A stretch of DNA of 64,000 nt, from the NCBI GenBank assembly GCA_014238065.1, contig JABABU010000007.1, forward strand, positions 26,966 to 90,965. Reading direction: 5' to 3'. A program made the translations under genes and the position numbers. Position 1 is the stretch's first letter; each line of letters opens with the position of its first letter. This document shows positions 60,602 to 64,000 of this stretch, piece after piece. The notes below the pieces were generated by a model, which was given only the letters and a program-made list of their open reading frames with translations, had not been told where the DNA came from and searched no databases. This DNA is from Actinomycetota bacterium (GTDB lineage: Bacteria; Actinomycetota; Acidimicrobiia; Acidimicrobiales; Poriferisodalaceae).

Positions 60602-62880
60602 TGACGAGACATCTCCATTCGTGCTCTGTCATCTGCCGACTCACGCCCACCGAGGACGATGTCGACAACGTGCAGTGTGCCCTCGAACGAGAACGGACCC
60701 GAGTATCGGGTCGAGACCTGCGAGCCGTGATCGGAGCCGATACTCGCTCCTACCGAAGAGATCATGCCCATTGCGAAGGCCAGATCTGCCTGACCCACCC
60801 GCGCACCGTCGATGAACAGCGAGATGGTCGCAGGGCCACCACGCCCAGTCCGCACCAGCTGGAACGAGACCGTCGAATCGCCGGCGGGGACCTCGATGTC
60901 GGATTCGAGGATCGTGTGATCGTTGAACGCGTTGTAGTCGACGACGAGCCGATCATCCTGGACGAACACCGAGACGCCACTGTTCTGGGTGCCTGTGGCC
61001 CAGACGACTCCGCCCTGGCCCGCTGATCTCGTGATTCGGGCATCCAGGTCGAACTGGCGGCCACCCGGCGATGCCGAGACCTGCGATGGCAGCGGCGACA
61101 TCGGCGGGCGGTACCGATAGTGCCGATCAGGAGGGTGGGGCGAATGTGGTCGCGGTCTCGAACCGAACAGCTCACGCAGCCTGTCATCGAGCGGTAGCAC
61201 GCCGTGTCGTTCAGCCTCGCTCCACCACTGATCGACGAGGTCCTGGAGGCGCTCCGGGTTGTCAGCGGCGAGATCATTGCACTCGGACATGTCCTCGGTG
61301 AGGCAGTACAGCTCCCATTGTTCCGTGTCGTAGTCGTCACCTTTGCGATGCTTGCAGACCGCCTTCCACGACTGGCCGTCTATCTCGGCAACCAACGCTC
61401 GACTCCCCGACATTTCGAAGTACTGCAGCGTGTTCGTAGCCGGATGAACCGGATCGTCCATCAAAGGTGCGAACGAGATGCCGGTCACGGGCATCTGGTC
61501 GAACCCCTTGTATGCGTCTCGAGGTTCTATTCCGATCAGTTCGTAGATGGTCGGCGCGATGTCGGAGACGTTGACGAACTGACTGCGCTTCGTGCCCTGC
61601 TGATCGGCAGAAATCCCAGCGGGCCAGTGCATCACCATCGGCACGTGGACTCCGCCCTCATGGGTGTTCTGCTTGTACCACTTGAAGGGAGAGTTACCGC
61701 ACTGTGCCCATCCCCACGGGTAGTTCGTGTGACTGTTCGGTCCCCCGATGTCGTCGATGCGTTCGACTGCCTCGTCCAGCGATTCGACGATGCCGTTGAA
61801 GAACTTCATCTCGTGCATGACACCAAGTGGTCCACCCTCCTGCGACGCGCCGTTGTCCGCGAGGACCACGAAGATCGTGTTGTCGAGTTGGTCGAGCCCG
61901 TCAAGACCTTCGATGAGGCGCCCGATCTGATCGTCGGTGTGGTCGAGGAACGCGGCGAAGGCCTCCTGCAATCTGGCCGCGAACAGTCGCTGGTTCTCCG
62001 GCAGGGAGTTCCAAGGGTCGACACCCGGGTTGCGTGGCGCCAGCTCGGTTCCTTCCGGAATCACGCCTAGCTCGAGCTGTCGTTCGTACCATCGCTGACG
62101 CACGACGTCCCAGCCCTCGTCGTACCTGCCCCTGTACTTGTCCAGGTACTCCTGCGGCGCCTGGTGCGGAGCGTGCGTTGCCCCGAACGGGACGTAGGCG
62201 AAGAACGGGCGGTCGGGTCGGATGCCGACGTTGTCACCGATCATGGCGAGCAATTGATCGATGAGATCTTCACTGACGTGATAGCCGTCGTCGGCTGAGG
62301 TCGGCTGATCGATGAGCGTGTTGTCGCGTACGAGCTCGGGGTGGAACTGGTCGGTCTCTCCTTCGAGAAAGCCATAGAAGCGGTCGAATCCACGTGCGAG
62401 CGGCCACTGCTTGAATGGGCCTGCGGCCGAGATCTGTTCTGTCGGAGCGAGGTGCCACTTTCCGGTGCAGAACGTGGCGTACCCCTCCTCCCCCAAGACC
62501 TCTGCAATCGTTGCTGCGTGATTCGAGATGTGGCCGAGCTGATGGGGGAACCCGGTCTGGAAGTTCGAGACCGCTCGCATACCGACGCTGTGGTGCGAGC
62601 GGCCGGTGAGCAGAGATGCCCGTGTCGGCGAGCACAGTGGCGTGACGTGGAAGTTGGTGAACTGGAGGCCGTTCGCTGCCAGTGCGTCGACGTGTGGTGT
62701 GTCGATGTCGGAGCCATAGCACCCGAACTGAGCGAATCCAGTGTCGTCGAGCAGCACGAGCACGACATTGGGCGCGTCGTCGCCCGGGTGCACGTCAGGG
62801 GCGAACCAGGGTTCGGAGTCGGCGAGAGTCCGGCCGACGGTGCCCTGAAACCACGAGGGAGCTGACGGATTCTCTGGCAT
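60598..62880 (-). CDS. Large type I arylsulfatase
   Basis: ATG 62880 is supported by AAGGAGG upstream. It has 760 residues, typical of the long arylsulfatase branch. The motif C-S-P-T-R is at Cys83 (PLCSPTRASLLTGRSHHSVGM). VVLVLLDDTGFAQFGCYGS is at the N-terminus. The second metal-site region is FVVLADNGASQEGG. The last ~200 residues form an extra beta-rich domain (RITRSAGQGGVVWATGTQ, SFQLVRTGRGGPATI) common in this branch. No signal peptide is evident. It is the first gene of the sulfatase operon (large sulfatase, MBL protein, SRPBCC, sulfatase-DJ-1, remnant) and divergent from a TetR gene. Confidence 0.92.
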   Translation of the reverse strand: MPENPSAPSWFQGTVGRTLADSEPWFAPDVHPGDDAPNVVLVLLDDTGFAQFGCYGSDIDTPHVDALAANGLQFTNFHVTPLCSPTRASLLTGRSHHSVGMRAVSNFQTGFPHQLGHISNHAATIAEVLGEEGYATFCTGKWHLAPTEQISAAGPFKQWPLARGFDRFYGFLEGETDQFHPELVRDNTLIDQPTSADDGYHVSEDLIDQLLAMIGDNVGIRPDRPFFAYVPFGATHAPHQAPQEYLDKYRGRYDEGWDVVRQRWYERQLELGVIPEGTELAPRNPGVDPWNSLPENQRLFAARLQEAFAAFLDHTDDQIGRLIEGLDGLDQLDNTIFVVLADNGASQEGGPLGVMHEMKFFNGIVESLDEAVERIDDIGGPNSHTNYPWGWAQCGNSPFKWYKQNTHEGGVHVPMVMHWPAGISADQQGTKRSQFVNVSDIAPTIYELIGIEPRDAYKGFDQMPVTGISFAPLMDDPVHPATNTLQYFEMSGSRALVAEIDGQSWKAVCKHRKGDDYDTEQWELYCLTEDMSECNDLAADNPERLQDLVDQWWSEAERHGVLPLDDRLRELFGSRPRPHSPHPPDRHYRYRPPMSPLPSQVSASPGGRQFDLDARITRSAGQGGVVWATGTQNSGVSVFVQDDRLVVDYNAFNDHTILESDIEVPAGDSTVSFQLVRTGRGGPATISLFIDGARVGQADLAFAMGMISSVGASIGSDHGSQVSTRYSGPFSFEGTLHVVDIVLGGRESADDRARMEMSRQ

Positions 62881-62935
62881 GGTGCCTCCTTCGGACCCTG
62901 AGCGTAACAATTGCGAGTCGAACTTTCACAACTGT

Positions 62936-62946
62936 GCGCTGAGCGC
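62936..62946. promoter_or_regulatory. Inverted repeat GCGCT-GAGCGC in the sulfatase/tetR divergent promoter
   Basis: The 78-bp gap between the divergent large-sulfatase start (62880) and TetR start (62959) holds the near-perfect 11-bp dyad GCGCTGAGCGC at 62936-62946. It is a candidate operator for the adjacent TetR protein, which would make the sulfatase operon inducible. Support is positional only. Confidence 0.35.
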
Positions 62947-62958
62947 TAGGTTGGCGCG

Positions 62959-63570
62959 ATGGCGGCGGCCGTCCATGGCAACCAGAACAGGGTGACCGAC
63001 GGCAGATCGGCACGTCGCGAACGTGGTCGCGTTGCAGTCACCGAAGCGACGCTTGCGCTCATCCTCGAGACGGGAAGTTCCCCCAGCGCCCACGAGATAG
63101 CGGCAGAGGCCGGAGTCTCCGAAGCATCCGTGTTCAGATACTTCGAGTCGCTCGACGAGTTGCGCGACGCGACCAGCGAACTCTTCATGACGAGGTTCGC
63201 CCACCTCATGGAGATCCCGAACCTGGGCAGCGGAACCAGGCGCGAACGGATCGACAGCTACATCGCTGCGCGTGTCCAACTGTTCGAAATGACCGCGAAC
63301 GTACTGCGTCTCGTTCGACACAGGGCGTTCGACCACGACAGTGCGACCGATGCGCAACGACTGTTGGCGCTCAGTGCCGCACATGGTGCTCGTCAACACT
63401 TCGAAACCGAGATCAGCACGCTCATCCCCAGCGAGGCAGAAACGGTCATCGCCATCATCTCGACGTTGACGTCCTTCGATGCCTGGGAACAGATGCGTCA
63501 CATCCACGGGCGAGGACCACATCAACTCACGCGAGCATGGTCCAGAGCGTTGGAGCGAATCCTCCCGTGA
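62959..63570 (+). CDS. TetR family transcriptional regulator
   Basis: A 203-residue TetR protein. The N-terminal helix-turn-helix is at about residues 28-70 (TLALILETGSSPSAHEIAAE, then GVSEASVFRYFESLDEL). The ligand domain is helical and its effector unknown. It is divergent from the sulfatase operon, which it probably controls. Its stop overlaps the GTG start of the following gene (GTGA at 63567-63570). Confidence 0.87.
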   Translation: MAAAVHGNQNRVTDGRSARRERGRVAVTEATLALILETGSSPSAHEIAAEAGVSEASVFRYFESLDELRDATSELFMTRFAHLMEIPNLGSGTRRERIDSYIAARVQLFEMTANVLRLVRHRAFDHDSATDAQRLLALSAAHGARQHFETEISTLIPSEAETVIAIISTLTSFDAWEQMRHIHGRGPHQLTRAWSRALERILP

Positions 63571-63725
63571 CGTCCACGGTGGCGCTGTACGGACACTGGA
63601 TCTGTCCCTTCTGGACCAGAGTCGAGTTCACGCTCGCCCAGCGTGGCAACGCTTTCGCGATGATCGGCCTGCCGCCGTCGGCCACTCGCCCGAAGGAGTT
63701 CGTCCTACCTCAGCACATGGAAACC
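63567..63725 (+). pseudogene. Glutathione-transferase/thioredoxin-fold N-terminal fragment
   Basis: GTG 63567 overlaps the tetR stop (GTGA) and opens a frame reading TSTVALYGHWICPFWTRVEF, then LAQRGNAFAMIGLPP. That is the first beta-alpha-beta of a GST-like thioredoxin fold with the CPF-x-R motif near Cys13. The usual continuation (proline-rich strand, second half of the domain and the helical domain) is missing. After about 50 codons the frame runs into nonsense and a shifted frame encodes another protein. It looks like a deletion remnant fused out of frame to the next gene. Confidence 0.55.
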
Positions 63726-64000
63726 TGCCGATCGCGCGCACCTGTTGTCCAAGGACCTGCCTGCGTTCGAGACGAATCCGTGGGCCGATGGTCCTCCTCT
63801 TGCGGAGCGACGAGTCGCACTCGTCACGACTGCGGGCCTGCACCACCGTAGAGATGACACGTTCAGCTTCGTCGACCTGAGCTACCGCGTCATTCCTGGC
63901 GATTCCGACCTCGAAGAGTTGACGATGACCCACAGCTCGGTTCACTTCGACCGGACCGGTTTCAGAGAAGACGTGAACACCGTTTTCCCGCTCGATCGAC
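63700..64000 (+). CDS. GRDB/PRDB-family protein (glycine/sarcosine/betaine reductase component B-like), partial, start unclear
   Basis: In the frame shifted by +1 from the GST fragment the sequence reads YLSTWKPADRAHLLSKDLP, then PPLAERRVALVTTAGLHHRR, FVDLSYRVIPGDSDLEE and HSSVHFDRTGF. This is characteristic of the small GRDB/PRDB family often named selenoprotein B-like. The frame is open to the right edge. There is no credible start codon in this frame between the TGA near 63662 and the conserved region, so either the start is lost by the deletion that truncated the GST gene or a single-base error hides it. Function of these stand-alone proteins is unknown. Confidence 0.65.

Noticed and set aside
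61204..62070. 288-codon forward frame inside the large arylsulfatase gene
   Set aside because: Antisense shadow of a gene with clear motifs.
1..64000. CRISPR arrays, tRNA or rRNA genes, complete insertion sequences
   Set aside because: No regularly spaced repeats, cloverleaf-like segments, rRNA stretches or transposase genes were recognised by reading; a tool-based scan would be needed to exclude short tRNAs.

Overview
The window reads as chromosomal DNA of a high-GC actinobacterium, most likely an aquatic or marine Acidimicrobiia (Ilumatobacter-like). The grounds are codon use, frequent GTG starts, several F420-type luciferase-like oxidoreductases, mycothiol-type gene remnants and many sulfatases and Fe(II)/2-oxoglutarate dioxygenases. 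The taxonomic call is inference. About 50 protein genes are tightly packed, many with 4-bp ATGA/GTGA overlaps. No rRNA, tRNA, CRISPR array or complete insertion sequence was seen.

Layout. 1-9.6 kb is a dehalogenation and 4-hydroxybenzoate island: a partial FMN-binding glutamate-synthase-like gene, a LigAB-type extradiol dioxygenase, a carotenoid/stilbene oxygenase, a haloalkane dehalogenase, a TcuA-like flavoprotein, PobA, and a cytoplasmic, internally duplicated reductive dehalogenase of the NpRdhA/BhbA type. 9.7-15.2 kb holds a sulfatase, a PhyH dioxygenase, a decayed sulfatase, and an operon of amidohydrolase, deiodinase-like selenoprotein (in-frame TGA followed by a hairpin) and TauD-type dioxygenase. 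15.4-34.9 kb is mixed catabolism: a fused indolepyruvate oxidoreductase, LLM/SDR/crotonase genes, an alcohol dehydrogenase, sulfatase and epoxide-hydrolase-like genes, a double GNAT, APH-DUF6285, a GAF-GGDEF-EAL protein flanked by imperfect direct repeats, a ketopantoate-reductase-like protein and a second PhyH protein.

35.0-42.9 kb is a histidine utilisation locus. hutH and an IclR regulator face a HalD/BesD-like oxygenase, hutU, a peptide-deformylase-like gene, hutF and hutI. The deformylase-like gene sits exactly where the N-formylglutamate-cleaving step is needed and no hutG is present. 45.8-50.7 kb is an operon resembling the lower nicotinate (2,5-dihydroxypyridine) pathway, with NicX-, NicD- and NicE/maleate-isomerase-like genes plus M24 and PhyH genes. 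50.9-56.3 kb is an aerobic benzoyl-CoA (box) cluster: alpha/beta hydrolase, boxC, boxB and benzoate-CoA ligase. 56.4-62.9 kb is a sulfatase operon that includes a sulfatase fused to a DJ-1/PfpI domain, an SRPBCC protein and an RNase Z-like metallo-beta-lactamase protein, divergent from a TetR gene. The right edge holds a glutathione-transferase fragment joined out of frame to a GRDB/PRDB-family gene that leaves the window.

How the genes fit together: the island looks like a catabolic accessory region for halogenated, sulfated and aromatic compounds. A plausible route is halogenated 4-hydroxybenzoate to 4-hydroxybenzoate (reductive dehalogenase), to protocatechuate (PobA), to ring cleavage (LigAB). 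A separate benzoyl-CoA epoxidation route and a possible N-heterocycle route lie further on. Several genes are visibly decaying (12132, 48591, 56375, 63567), so the region appears to be in flux.
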